Assembly: GCA_009741485.1 (NCBI GenBank)
Contig: CM019216.1
Location: forward strand, 27,421,741-27,485,740
DNA from: Malurus cyaneus samueli
Taxonomy: Eukaryota; Chordata; Aves; Passeriformes; Maluridae
Direction of reading: 5' to 3'
Length of the DNA stretch: 64,000 bases
Of this stretch, positions 40,350-53,859 are shown piece by piece. A model generated the notes under the pieces. It had not been told where the DNA came from and did no database searches. It was given only the letters and a program-made list of their open reading frames with translations. The position numbers and the translations under genes were made by a program. Every line of letters starts with the position of its first letter. The first letter of the stretch is position 1.

Positions 40350-43300
40350 ATGGTACTCAATGTTGACCATAATAAGAGAACCATTAATGTTAAGAGTAAC
40401 CTAGGATAAAGTAAAATGTGATTTCAGTATAAGACAATACTTAATATTCAGGTCAGATCTGCTGGGCTGTGGAAAATCCTTCCAACGGCCAGGGCAGAAA
40501 GCTCCAAGGCAGAAATCACTTGATGCATGATCTGACCACTGTTGGGTGTCAGCAGGACCAGGCCCTGGTCACTGAGAGGAGGTGGAAATTTCAATGTGGG
40601 TGCAGCTGTGGCCTGAGACACAAGGCCCCATCCCTCCCATGAGAGGGCAGGAGAACAATCTGGAGAAAACTATTTTCAGAGACTCCACAGAAGAGTGCAC
40701 CCATACCTGACAAACAGGGCACCTTTTTTTCTCATCACTGCCTCGGAGAACTTGTTCATAAAGTACTTCTGTTGCACTGAGGAAAGTGTAATTAATTTCT
40801 CTTTCTGCCTTTCCAAAAAGGGGGAGAATTGAAATTGTTAGATGTTGACATGATTATTAAGTATTACTGCATTGAGATTTTTAGGTATATACCATTGATA
40901 TAAGGTAACTTGCTAAGAGCGATGACAGTTAATGAAAATGTATTTGCCATAGCTGCTCTTGGCAGTAGAGTTTTTAAACAAATCAGATTATTTTCTTAAA
41001 TCCTAGCTAAGAGACTCAGAATTATTTCTTACATGTCCTTCCCTCACTGCCTTTCATGTAATGAACACTAATATAACATATGCCATACCCTTGATGCTTG
41101 CAGTTCTTTATTATGTAAAGAAAAGCAAAACCAAATGCAGTTTTCTCTGCAGAATCTGTCTTTCCCAGCATTTCTACCTGACTAGTGGTGTTTTGTTCCA
41201 ACATCCTATGGACTATATTGCTTCCATATCCTTGTTTCTTTTTTTTTTTTTTTTAGAAGGGTAATTAGCATGCTGTATTTTAAATCTTTTTTCCCCCTGA
41301 AAGGCTGCATTGCAGTCTTCTAGTGGGTTTTCTGCTTTCCTTTTTTTCTTTTGTGTGTACTTCAACCTTTGGATTATTTCCTCCCCCTCTACAACTAAAA
41401 CTTTTAAATAATTGATCTCCTTGCTAATTCTGTTCCCATCTTTACTTGCACAGTTCCAACATCTAACCTGTGTCCATTCATTTAATCCCATCTCTAGTAA
41501 TTTTGACTCTTTCTGAAGGTCCCTTATTTAAAGTCAGGGCATCTAAATCTAAATTCCTGTGGCTGTGTCTGAAACCACTGACTACAGCAATGATATGAAG
41601 GTTTCCCTGCAACACTGTTGGCATGCTGTGTGTTAAAAAAGCCAGTTCCTTATTTTTGCATCAGCCTAACACCGTGCAAGCTGAAGGTAGCTACAGCACT
41701 GAGTTCCCATCCTGAGCAGCATTTAGAGAGCCTCTGCTGACTAGAGGAAGCTGACCTTTTAAATTCTGCAGCCATATTTTTCTATCTCTCATTTATTCTC
41801 TATACACAATTTGTTAATTTTCACCTCTTTGCTTTGCAATTCCTAAATGATCAAAAAATTATCATTATTTGCCATATGAGGAAAAGTAGCTTCTAACCAA
41901 TCTTCTGTGAATCCATAAATAAATATTTAAATATTGCATCCATTTATTATGTAATAGTTTAAAAGCTACTTTAGATTGTTTTGACCAAATTATTTAAAGA
42001 AAAAAACATTGTAATTGTAATGCTTTCTATTTTAGTAGCATACTGGTTTAATTATGGTTTTGTAATTATATATTCTAACGAGAACTTTGCAATCCCTTGC
42101 AGTACATAGAAGCATCTTTTCATTCACTGTTTTCAACACACAGTTATCAAAATGCTCTCAAAATGCAATTAATTTCTATGTTTTCTTATGATTAAAACCA
42201 TTGCAGAGGATGTTTCACACAAAACCGTTACCCGAAAATGAAAATGCTTAGTGCTGTGCATCCTATATCTGGATATTCATTTAGGGCATACAGACAAATT
42301 TGGCAGTTGTCTAGAATTTTGTTTTTATTGAGCAATCAGTTGAACGTTCATTCAGCATTTTTCCGTATTTTGACAGCAAACAAGCACAATCAACAGCTGC
42401 TTCTCTGACAGGAATCATTCCTCCACTCATACTCACCCAGTTTCAAATCCTAGACACAGTAAAACATGAACCATCCCTGTGATATGATGTTCACTCCAAA
42501 TCTGGCAATTGTTATCATCCTATTCTATGCTCGATGTTTTCTTCTCTGGAATTTTTCTGAGATTCAAGCTTTCTCTTTGTCCACCTATATAAACCTCTGA
42601 GAAAAACTGTTTAGTTACGCCACACTTTTCTTGAATGGCCTCCTGATACACCAACCACTTGTGTGAACTGTTACCAGGCTTCCTTGCCATAATATCTACT
42701 GTGGTATTTTCTCCCAGGAATCAGGATTGAGCTCCACAGGATTTCCCAACTGGTGGTTCCACTCAGCTTCACTAGCCCTTTATCACATTATTGCCATAGT
42801 TACTTGTCTCTACTACACACTGGAGCAGCGCAGGAAGATCACTGGTCAGGCTGGCTCTGAAACTGGAAGCCGTGTGGTTGCTTTCATGTGGCTTTGCAGC
42901 TAGGTTCTCAGTCCTGCTCAGTTCAGCTGCTGGCTTTTGTTTCCTAGTCTGCATGAATTCAGTGCTAGCTACACGATACAGACCAGTAATAGTGGTGTAT
43001 TGAACCTGGCAGATATACCCATAAATCAATAATCTATTTTTTAACAAATTCCTCGACTAGTAAAAATGCTCAGCCCAGCAATATGAACTAAGGATTTAAT
43101 TTCATTTCACATGGAAAAAACAGCTTCATCAGAACTGGAATTGCAGAAGTGGCTTCTAGGGTCTCCTACATCATACCTAAGCAAACAATTACTTCCAGGC
43201 TTCCCTATGTTAGTTATTAGTGAGAATCAACCATAATTTCATGATAGGCATCTCTAATAAGCAATGCTGATCAGTGCATCCAGGCTTGAACAGGATGCCA

Positions 43301-44959
43301 TTTAGGTGGCAGGTCTTATGTATAGCACCCAAATGTCAAAAATCTGGAAACAAAGACAGCTTTGCATAGAGACTGAGGGAGATGCTGTTCCCCAAGGTTG
43401 TCATCATTCAGAAGGGCTGTCAGGTCATCCCTCATTACATGAACAAATAGGGAGGCCCCAGAAAGCACCTGGGAGATGTCAGTGGACCCCATCCCCAGCA
43501 CTCACTGCCACATGCAAAAGAGGGGCAAGGTTGGCAGCTGGGTTGATTGATGATATATCTTCAAAGTGGATTTTGGTGAGGGAGGAAATTAGATTTCTCT
43601 AATGGGAGTTCTGCCATTTATGGGAAATATCAGTGGACAAGACAGTTACCAAGAAATGTTTCCTCCATCAAACGGCAAAGAAGCTTGCAAGACACATTCT
43701 CCTAATAGCAGAAGTCTGGTCAAGGTTAAGGAGAGACAAAAATCAAAAAGAAATTACAAGCCAGACAAAAATTTATCTGTTCAGATATGAATGCCCATCC
43801 AAACTGTTAGGCCAGCTTCCGGACTATTCAGCAACAGAACATCTGCAACAAAATCTGGCTTTTAAGATCCACAGGCACTATCTGGTGCTGAGCATCTGTT
43901 AGTACAAAGCTGCTGTATTTCTGAGGTTTGAAGGGTGTTTAGGTTTGGTGAGACCTTTTGTCAACCATGCACAAACTGCTCCAGTATTTTTTTGGTTGTT
44001 AGAACTGACTGTGGGACCACAGTGCAGTTACTAAAGCCTATCCCAAAATAATCAAGGATAAAAACCGCGAAATGGCAGTAACTGATTTTTTCAAAACTGC
44101 CTTATAAAAAAGTCTTGAGGCACTCACATGCTCATGATAAATCAGATGCAAGTTTCATTTAAATCATTAATCTCCCATGAACTCAAACCTCTTTCACAAA
44201 AGTTAAATTTCCAAATAGCCATGAGTTCAACCTGCAGTAAATTTCAGCCAGCAGTACAATCTCAATCAGATTTCACAGAAACAAAAGGTGCTGAAAACAC
44301 AAAAGGTTGTCACACAAAGCTGTTTTTGGTACTCCATTGCAATCAGCTTCTCATCCCTCTGTCATTTATCCCAACCCAGCATCACTCTGGCTCCCTGACT
44401 TCACAGTCAATTTTCTGTTTGCATGTCTGGAAGCTAAATCAATTGGTGACAAAATTATTTAAATACTTCTATGCAAAGACTAACACAAAATTTAACACTG
44501 TTGTCCACCTAACTGGACTGAAAGACCCCTTTAATTAAAAGCAAATTGCCTGCTTTCCAATCCCTCTCTCCGTAAAACAACTATAGCGTTAGGTATGGCA
44601 CCGAGAAAGAAGCCCATATTGGGAGTCTGAGAAACTACGTTCATGCAAGCTTTCTTCACATCTCATCTTTTTTTTTTCCAGATAAAAGCAAGCAGATAGA
44701 AGGGAAAGAATAGGATTTTTCTTCAATCATTTTGTTTACAATAGTTCTCTGAACCAACTAATTTTCAAGCTACATGTCGCACCTGTTAATGAGACAGTAG
44801 TAACCCAGCATCTCTCCTCCTCAGTGTTCAACACTGTCAGTTTTATTAGTGCCGTTTACAGCCGATTTACTTGTATTTGGTATCATGTACTAATAAAAAG
44901 TCTTACTACGGAACCGAGAACTTTTTCTCCATAAGGCTCATTACCTCCAGTCCTGCACA
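40350..44959. other. intergenic, upstream of FAM135A CpG island
   Basis: AT-rich apart from the T16 run at 41239. The 136-codon frame at 44128-44538 and the 98-codon frame at 43306-43602 on the + strand have no recognisable motif and no CpG or splice framework. A distal promoter element could lie here but none is identifiable. Confidence 0.5.
41239..41254. repeat. T16 homopolymer
   Basis: Sixteen T followed by AGAAGG. On the minus strand it gives a lysine run in a short open frame, which is not evidence of a gene. Confidence 0.85.
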
Positions 44960-45340
44960 CTCTGGCAGGTGCGCCACGGCCGGACCACCCCTCCGCTGCC
45001 CGCCACCACCCCGGGGAGCTTTTTCTCCGCGGGCTGCTCTCTGCTCCGTGCCCAGGCCCGGGCAGGGGGCACCGGGCAGGCGGCGCTGGCGGCCGCCGCA
45101 GAACACAGGCCTCCCCCGCCTTACAGCGTGCGCCACGAAGGGGTGTCTGGGGAGCGGGCCGCGGCTGGAAAGCAGCCAGGGCAGGCCCGGGGTGGTCGCG
45201 TCCCTCCGCCCCGGGGGTCTCCCGGCCTTCGGGGCCGCCCCGCGGAGGCGCGGAGGGCCGGCGGGCGGCAGGGGAGCGCGAGCGCGGGGCGAGCCGGGGC
45301 TCCGCTGCCAACAGCGGCCGCCGCGGGAGCCGCACGGGAG

Positions 45341-45360
45341 ACTGACTGACTGACTGACTG
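45341..45360 (+). repeat. (ACTG)5 tetranucleotide repeat in CpG island
   Basis: Five perfect units within otherwise GC-rich sequence at or near the presumed first exon. Confidence 0.95.
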
Positions 45361-45698
45361 CTCGGACCGGAGCGAGGCGGCGTGGAAGCCCGGCGCGGGA
45401 GCCCAGGATGCGGCCGCTACCACCGGCCTCTGTTTAGCCGCCGGCGCACCGCTCCGCGGGCGCTGCGCACCCGCGCCCTCGGCGCCGGGCAGCAGGAAGC
45501 GGCGCTCGGCCGGCTCCCAGCGCCCCCCTCCTCCCCTCCCCGCCCAGCGCTAAGCGAGCGCCGGCGGCACGGGCCGTCGCGGGAGCAGCAGGCGCTGGCG
45601 TCGGATGCCTGCGCTACGCCATCCCGGTGCTGCCGCGGCCTGGACTCCGCGGGGGCACGGGCGATCGGCGGGCACGGCGGCCGCTCCTTTGTGTCCAG
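45341..45698 (+). other. FAM135A: candidate FAM135A exon 1 (5' UTR), boundaries uncertain
   Basis: This is the most CpG-dense core of the island. It ends at the candidate donor GTCCAG|GTCGGT (45698/45699). Alternative donors are CTG|GTGATT at 46068/46069 and TAG|GTCAGA at 46105/46106. The left end is arbitrary, placed at an (ACTG)5 tract, because the transcription start cannot be read from sequence. Upstream ATGs are at 45408 (9 codons then TAG) and 45605; if the 45698 donor is used, the latter frame runs into exon 2 and stops there shortly after. Confidence 0.35.
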
Positions 45699-46241
45699 GT
45701 CGGTGCCGGGGAACGGCGAGGGCGCGTGCGGTCGGGCAGAGCGGCGGGACCGTGTCCGTCCCCTCCCGGAGGGCTGGGACAGGCGGGCACCCCTCCGTGC
45801 CCGGCCTGTCTCTGGGGCCGTGGCATGGCGGGCGGGGGACGTGTTTGTGTCGGGCTAACCCCCCCTTCCCTGTACTCCAGCAGGAGAACTCCGGGGGTCT
45901 TTCCGCAGCCCGACCGGGTGGTTGGCGAGGCGGGGCGGGGGCCTCGGCCCCTCCGCCGCGGGGCAGGGGACGCTCCCGCCGAGCCCCCGGTCGGGGGGCG
46001 GCTCGTGGTCCCCGGGAGTGGCTCGGGGCCGGGGAAGTTTCTGCCCAGGCAGCGTTTCGCCGCCGCTGGTGATTGTTTATCTCTCCGAGGCAGCGCCGAA
46101 AATAGGTCAGAAATAATGTCCCGCTCGTCCCCGCCGGGAAGTGTCCGAGAGCCGGCCGTGGTGCTGGGACTGCCGGAGGCTGTCCTGCCTTTCCCCTTTT
46201 TCTTCTCCTCAGAAATACCGAACCCACAGTCGTGGCGGGGT

Positions 46242-46257
46242 GGGGGGGGGGGGGGGG
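46242..46257 (+). repeat. G16 homopolymer (G-quadruplex potential)
   Basis: Sixteen G preceded by GGCGGGGT, at the downstream shoulder of the CpG island. Long enough to form quadruplex structures and prone to sequencing error. Confidence 0.9.
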
Positions 46258-49200
46258 TTGGCGTTATTTTAATTTCTATTTTTTAAATGGTTTTTGCGTG
46301 CAGTGTGGAAAGTTGCTGGCCGAGTGGTAGGAATAACTCCCAGCTATTTCCTGGTGCGCGGAGGGCGGCACTGGCGGCTCCCGCCCTCCGGTTGGAGCGG
46401 GAACAGCCCGTTCCCCTCCGGACCGCCGGAGGAGCGGGCAGGGTGCAGTGGTCGGCCGGTGCCGTGCCTTCAGCCGATGCTCGTAACCCCCGTTACCGTC
46501 CGCAGGATCTCGTCAGGGCTCAGTTAACCTCGGGGCGCGCTCGGCAGGATTTGCATGATCAGTAAGCACTCTGGTGGAAATAATCATTCTTTCTTGTACT
46601 ATTTTAAGCAAAATTTCCAACAGAACCTGTTTGAAAGCTTTATTTGATAATTATGCTTTGCAGACATACTACTTGGAAGAGAAGTTGCATAGCATAACAG
46701 ATTTTTTAAAATTGTAATTGGAGGATTTACAGTCATGTTGGTACTATAAGTAAAGAGGTATTTGTGCTGATGTGTTTAAGCCCACTTCCCCTTTCTCCTG
46801 GTTGCAGTGGATTTTGCTGACTGAAAGTAAACAAGCTACTGTTTGAGATCTTACAGTTTATCAAGTAGAGTGGACATGAGTACCTATTTTGTTTTTCTGG
46901 CTTTTACTTTGTTTTTTAAGTGATTCTTTCAACTAGCTTAATGTCTTATAAATAAATAGGTAAAGCTTGAGCAAAAATCCACATGCACCACCTTTTGGTT
47001 TGCTTGACTGATAACAAGTAGCAAATGCTGTGGAATCTTTATTACTGTCGAAGGGAATGTATTACATTTTCATCCATTAAATAACTCCAACTTAGCATTT
47101 TGAATGTGAAGATAAAAATGCTTGGCCCTTGCTAAGGGATAAAAATCCCTGGTTCAGTAAAATTGTGCTTTGCTAGAACATTACAGCCTTTTTATAATGA
47201 AAGAATTCTGAATTTGTGGAGGAACAAATTAGGTACTCCAGCATAGTTTTTATTATTTTGTTCAATAGTTCATTGCCCATTGGAACCAAACTGTTTGGTA
47301 GGAAGTGAACAGTAATCTGGGTTCTGACTATATCTTTGCAAATTCTTTAAATGAATGAACCACAGAGTTGTCATCTTGTTCTGTTTCTTTCATATGACTG
47401 TGCCAGTAGTCACAGTCTGAGTACCTGCATTTGGTATGTCAGAGCACAGTGATAAGTATTGGTTTGCGTTTTCCTTGGATGAGCCAGCTGGTTTTCATTT
47501 TCCCCCTGTAAGTGGCATAAGTCAATTCTTAAGGTTTCCTTTGGTAATTGATAAAAGTCAGAGAATAGGAATTTGAACCCATTCTTTGAAGTGGTTTAAA
47601 TATCCCTTGTGTGAGATGCAGTCCTACACAACTGGTAAGAGTGGACTGATATCTGAAAATACTGGTTTTGATGTGAAATTAACACTTTATTTATAAAATG
47701 GTTATGTTACCTTCAATTCAAATTACAGTCAGTGTGGCTGGCCTGGATAAGGTTTGGCACGAACAGTAATCAGTAATAGTAAAGCACACGCAGCAACTGA
47801 AATCTGTCTTAAAAACTGTGATTTTGAAAATGTGCCAGACAAACTAACACGTTTGTTGATTCAATTTAATTCCATTGTGATAGAATTTACTTTTGTTTTG
47901 AGTTAAGTAAAACCTCAAAAATAACATATTGTGCTCTGTTCAGATTTCAGAAGAGCTAAGCGCTTGCATTTCTTCTGAAGCCCAGATGAGGGATGTGACA
48001 CTGTTACCTGACACTGCAGTTTTGTGGTTGTAACATTTCCCTTGGCAGTACCTGGGTTTCAAAGTTCAGTTCCAGGACTGTCTCTGGTGCTTTTTTCTCA
48101 CATATAATTAGTGAATTGAGTTCCCAAGCAGGGAGAGATGTGGAAACTGAGATCCAGTGCTCACTCTGGCATTCTCTTTTGACTTTACTAGTCATTTATC
48201 TGCTGAGGAAGGCTCTGACAAGTTCTAGTGGACTTGGATGTGGTTTTGAGATGTGATAAACACTCTTTGTCAGGATGTTTCTATCAGTATCTCATTCTCA
48301 CCAGGTTACAATCTGGTGTTTTGGTGCGAGCTTCTCTCGCTGGAAGTGATTAGAATGGGGTATGAATGCTGCAGCCATCTGTCTGGCTGGGGAGGTGCAT
48401 AGAAAAGCAAATCCTGGCAAAGGAGTGAGGCAGATTATTGTGAGTGTCAAGGTTTTGAACTACTGCATGTAAAAGTCTGGGAGCCCGTTATGAGTTGTAG
48501 CTCCTGTACTATTTTTTTTCTTTGAAGAGAACCTGGTTGCCTGTACCAGTCTAGGAGTCAGGTACCCAAATGTTTATAAATATAATGCTGAGAGTACTGA
48601 TGCCTATGTCTCTCTCTTGGCCTGGTTGCTGTCCTTAACAAATCTGAAAGTTTGATCAGTACCAAAGATGGACCTTAGTGTGAGAATTGCAATCAACGGC
48701 TGTGAATTCTTGTTACTCTTGACCTTGTTTCAGTGTTTGAAGTTGTTATTGATCAAGACTAATGTTTCTCATCCTTGCTTAGTAACTGTTTCATCTTGTA
48801 CTTCTTGTTTTCTGTCTTGAAGTCCTTTCATTCTTTTTCATCTTCTCATCCCTACAGACTAGAATTTGGCAGAATATACTCTCTCGTTAACCAAGGTGGA
48901 AGAGTTGCTGTTTTGTTCTGTGGGTTTCCCCCCTCCCCTTTTTCTCTGTATGGAAAAATACAATGTCACTAGTGCTTTGTTTTCATGTCAGGAAAGATGA
49001 GTAGCACCTGTGTGTTGACCAGCAATTGTCCCTCATGGGTATTTGTTTTGCCAGCCGGTTGTTGTATGTCAGTTACCTTTGACAGGCCATTGCTCAGAGA
49101 GCCTGAAGCCTAAGTATTACTATGTCAAGTACCAGCACATCAATTTCTTTTGGTTAACTATGAGCATAACTCAGAGTTTCTTGGATTATTAATTATTTAA

Positions 49201-49317
49201 TCTTGCATTCAGTATTCCTCCTGATGAACAAGCATGGAAAATGTGATTTTTTTTGTTAATGAGAAGTTTGTATAGCAATCTTCAAAAGCCTTATATGTTC
49301 CTATATCCTGGTGATAG

Positions 49318-49412
49318 GGTTTCGTGATTACAGTGGTAGTGTTGGGTTGACATTTGGACTTGATCTTTAAAGGTCTCTTCCAACTTTGATGATTGCATTA
49401 TATGATTCTATA
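49318..49412 (+). repeat. CR1 LINE 3'-terminal fragment in FAM135A intron 1
   Basis: A short tail only: 'tgttgggttgacatttggac', 'ttgatctttaaaggtctctt' and 'ccaactttgatgatt', ending with 'atgattctataag'. It is sense-oriented relative to the host gene. Confidence 0.87.
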
Positions 49413-50406
49413 AGTCACTGTCTCTTTAAAACATGAATGGAAGATTGATTAAATCCCCTCAAAAGTCACATTTTTGGTCCTTGTGATCTTGCTACGATTA
49501 TACTATTCTTCTGAAAAAATAAATGCTGCTTCTATGTCCTTCTGCCACAGCTAGGCAAAACAGTAAAGTATCTCCTTCCTTACGTTCTGTCAAGGTTAAT
49601 ACACCATGTGTTTTTCCCTTGGCAACACACAAAATCTGCCCATTTTGGCCTTCTCTAGTGTTTTGTTAAGAACCTTTTGAACACGTTAATTCATTGGATA
49701 CATCTCATTAAGTATAGAAAAATATGTTGTTGAAGTATGAACATAATTAAATATTTATGCATTCATTTGTAGCAAAAGCTGTTGGTATTTGGTAATGTGG
49801 TGTTGCTGATATTTGTAGAAGTCTGTTGCACAAACTGTCTTCCTCGAAGAACAATACCTGGAACCTTTGTGGTAACAAGGGTATACAGCAAAGACTATAC
49901 AAGAAAAGAAATTCTGAAAGGGAGGAAATAAGTTTGCCATAATTTGGGGTCAGGAAGAAGTCAGGTGAGCAAACTGTGTTTACTTCAAGCAGGAAATTGG
50001 TGACAGCACTGTTCTTGGAAAGAACAGGAAGAGATATAAGGAACAGAATCAAATCTCGCAAAGCTCAACTTGCAAGTAGAACAAAAGTGGAAAATGCTAA
50101 AGCAAAGTGAAATTACTTCAATTCTATTTTTTGTTAGATGGTTTCAGTGCTTTTTAAAATGGATTTTCTGTAGAGATTTTGAAATAGAGAACATTTTTAT
50201 TGCTAAGAATTTTAAACTTTATACTGTGTAAGCAGTTTTGTTGGAAACAATAAAAAGTTTCATTTATCAGTATTTCTTACTAAAAGTAAATTTAAAATGT
50301 CCACATTTCTGAATTACAAGTCTTATATCAGAAAAAAAGGAAAACATACCATTTTGCTTTTTTTTAGTTTTCTAGTAAAAAGTGAAAAATTTGTTGCCTC
50401 TAATAC

Positions 50407-50422
50407 TATATATATATATATA
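50407..50422. repeat. (TA)8 microsatellite
   Basis: A perfect TA run inside FAM135A intron 1. Confidence 0.85.
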
Positions 50423-53400
50423 CGTGCACATGTGGTTTGCTGAATCTCATTTATAAATAAATCAGAAACCTGTACACACCATACCCCAAATTAAAAGGCA
50501 CCTACAGCATGCATCAGTTCATCGTGCAGGTAGCTTTACACTTGACCTCTGACATTTTGAAATAACAAACTGACTTGTTTTCCAGATGTAAGTCTGCTTA
50601 CTATAATCACAACCTTGTTCATGTGCTGTGACCTCATGAATTAATCCCTCCTACTGACGATGCCATAAATCACTCATTACCTGTTGCATAAAGGATGTTG
50701 AGAGATAATGCTTTGTCATGGTTTCTGGCTATAAAATAAATGAATTCTCTTTTTGCTTTAGATAATTTTCTAAAGTTAATGAGCAAAGTTTCCCTTTAGT
50801 TTTCTTATTAGAATGGCTTGAAGTACCTCTTTTGTCTTCTTTCTATTGAAATTTGCAAGGAAAATGTTGTAGTGTTTGTGCTTCTGTAGAAGAAGCTGTA
50901 CTTTCTCCCCAGGCTGTCAGTTCCATTATCACTTGATAATTTTTCTGCATAACGATTGTGTATTTCCACGTAAAAAAAAATCAGTTTAAATAGTGTAATT
51001 GATTCTCCTGGATTTTAGTGGTAGAGGTAGTAGTAGTTGCATATCTAGCGCTTTTAAACTTAATTATAATTGCTTTTCTATTCGTATGTGACCCATCTAG
51101 CTTTCTATAAATGCATATATATGTTTTTAAAAGATCTTCTGGGAAAATTCTGAGATTGTATCAGTTATCAGATAATTCTGGATCTTATATTTTCAGGCAC
51201 CTCTGACCTTCGGTCCCTCACCTTAGTGAAATAATCCATATCAAAGCATGCTAAGGTATTGAGGATATTTGAAATACTGAAGTGATAAACCATAGATATT
51301 AGAAAATGTGTTTCATTGCTTTACATGTAAACAGCTTAGAGGAAAAAACCTTGTAATGAATGAGGTCAATACTGCATCAAAAGGTGGATGTCAGGACCTA
51401 CATCTCCCCATTTGAGGCCATTCCGTCATGCTGGACTTCTTTTTCTAATGAAGGCCCTTGTTGCTGTGGCAGAAGCTCTGAGACACTGGGTTTTACCTGC
51501 TGTTAATTTTATTTTGCATGTTCTTAAGAGACAGCTTTTTCTGTGGAAGGTGCATTGTATCTGAAATTGGTTTGAGTGCCAGATAATTCTATTAGTGTTT
51601 GGGCTGAATTTGAGTTGGTGACTAGAAGCACTTACAGATATGTTACCTACCTTTTGATTCAAACATGTAAAAGCTGATGTAGTTTAGCTAGAAAGATGAA
51701 TTTTTATGCCCGGTCAGTATAGTTTGTCCTTCTCAGGTAGTACAGGAAAGAACAACCTGTTTGAAAAGCAACCAGTTGTGCTATCAACAGGATAGGGAAA
51801 GCATCTGATAACTTTGGTTCCTAGTTATTGGGCCTTTTCTTCCCTGGATGTCTTGTGTTGTATTTAAGGGGTGGTTTTACTTGTTCTAGTTGTAGCAAAT
51901 TTGAAAGTAGCATGTAAGGGATTTAATGATTACAAAACATTATTACAAGAATTCTAACTAAACATGACAAGTAAATGGTAGGAGAAAAGGAGTGAGCAAA
52001 AACAGTTCTGTACAAAACATTTTCAAAAATTAAGTGGCATTGGTGATGGTTCAAGCTAATTCAGAAAACAGTTTTCTGATTTGTTTTGATGTAACCCTTC
52101 AAGTCTACCCATTGAAGTTACGAAAGGTGATCAGTGATCATTACATGTGTTTTATTTCCAATGTGTTATTTTGGAAACAGTGTCTTGCCATTTCAGGTTT
52201 GTGTCAGTGTTTGTAGCAGCTTCTCACTCGTCAGTGTTGTTTTGTTAGTGAAATGCCACACGGGCAGCAGGAGGTAAGAGGGGCATAAAGCCTTCAAGCT
52301 GTAAAATAAACAAAAGCAAATCTTGAAACAGAATTTGGTAATGCTACTCTGTTTATTTGTCTGTTTAATAGGGACTCTTTAGTAAGATATTCTGGCTCTG
52401 TTGTAGGGGAGGAGCAATGGCAGAACTGTCAGAGAGGCTTGCAGCCTGTGGAGCTCAGGTGAAGCAGGCTGTGCTAACTAGGGCAGCCTTGCCTCTTCCT
52501 CCATGACAAGGAGTGGAAGAGCCCTTCTTCAGCAAAAATTGTTTGGGTCTCCTGATACCAGATGTGTCGGTTGGTAACTCTGCAGGCCAAACGTGTTTCT
52601 GGGCCTGTTGGGACAAAGCTGCTGGAAGCTGCTCAGCTTTCCATCCATCCATGCCTCCCTCTGGAAGGAAATGGACTGAGTTGCCAGGGAGAGTTCCCAG
52701 ATGAGATGTTGCGTCCCTGGGAAACCAGGGGAGAGGTTAGACTGAGCTTCTGCTTGGGCTCTGGCCTTGTGTCCATCCATGGAAGAAGTGGGGTAGGGGG
52801 TTACTGTTCAACTTTTGAAGTGAATCAAAGGAAAGAATGGAGGGTAAAAATACTGCCTCAGGCATGACTGTGAAGGGGGGGCAGTTTCTTTCGCCCTTCT
52901 ACTGAGACCTCTGCTTTGCTTTGCCAAGTCTGCGGCTTACGGAGGCAGAGGGGACAACTGGCCAGGGAACTGCTGGTGCTGCTGCTCGCTTCCCTTCCCT
53001 GTGCTCCTGCTATTTGTAGAGCTGTGCTTTGAAACCGGATAAGGAAGTGATCTGATCAAGCCCTGCGAAAATAGATTATTCTAAAATGGTAACGAATTAA
53101 TTTTAAAATGCTGTCCCACGAGCACTGTCTTGGCACTGTTGAGCAGAAGACGTGTTGATGCAATGAAGATGTGAATGAGCACCTGAGGCAGAAACTTGTG
53201 AAGCTGTTTCTAGTGTGGAAGACTTTGTGTAGTTTCGCCAGCAAAGGTGGCTTAAATTCCTGCTATGCCCTTGCTCGCCGCTTCAGGGTTAGATGTTGAT
53301 ATAGGCACTTTGAGGTAGATCAGTGCAGCTGTTTGTGGAACCATTCTGTGTTTAAATCAGTGAAATGTTGCTGTTTAAATTAAAAGAAACTACAACCAAA

Positions 53401-53859
53401 CCAAACCCACCCCCTCTCCCCAGTCGCCAGTAACTTATGAGGTAACCTCCAGAATAGCTGTAAAGATTTGGTTTGGTGCTGAGAAGCATTTTGCCTCCCA
53501 CAACTGCTAGCACAATTGCAGAGATGGCTGTTTGTGGCATGGGTGTGAGCAAGTCTGCAAGGCTAGCAAAAGGAAATCATTTAAAGACTTCACTGCTGAC
53601 ACATAATGCACTGTTTTCTCATGGTGCTTATTGACATCCAGTCTTCTTATAGTGTGCATGCTAAGCTCTGCTCCCTTTGTTCAAGCTACCATCACAGCTG
53701 TCCACTAGCTGATGAGTGTTGTCTTTACCTGATACTTGTTTCTTCAAAGACTTCTTTGCCTGTGCATTTGTCAATAAAAAAACACATGCAGTACTCTATG
53801 TGCTGTGTTTAGTCCCTTCTCTTCTAAACAGCTAAAAAAAGTAGGGAGTGTTTAAATTT

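Larger units (their letters stand above)
44960..46545 (+). promoter_or_regulatory. FAM135A: CpG island, presumed FAM135A promoter
   Basis: Base composition changes abruptly from AT-rich flanks to about 1.6 kb of GC-rich sequence dense in CpG. It contains GC-box motifs (GGGGCGGGG at 45932-45940; a C-rich CCTCCCC tract around 45525-45546), an NRF1-like partial site (TGCGCACCCGC near 45463) and an ETS-like GGGAAGTG near 46136. No convincing TATA box was seen. It is the only CpG island in the window and lies upstream of the two FAM135A leader exons on the same strand. The long overlapping open frames on both strands here are explained by scarcity of TAA, TAG and TGA in GC-rich DNA. A divergent upstream transcript is possible but not shown. 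Confidence 0.8.

Noticed and set aside
41213..41491. Lysine-rich minus-strand frame ending near a poly-A-like tract, resembling a retrocopy
   Set aside because: No parent gene recognised, no target-site duplication or AATAAA seen; the lysines come from the T16 run.
44128..44538. 136-codon + strand frame just upstream of the CpG island
   Set aside because: No motif, no CpG enrichment and no start or splice context; chance is plausible.
44871..46286. Many overlapping 100-225 codon open frames on both strands of the CpG island
   Set aside because: GC-rich DNA lacks stop codons by composition. The translations are Pro/Arg/Ala/Gly-rich in all frames, overlap on both strands, and match no family I know.
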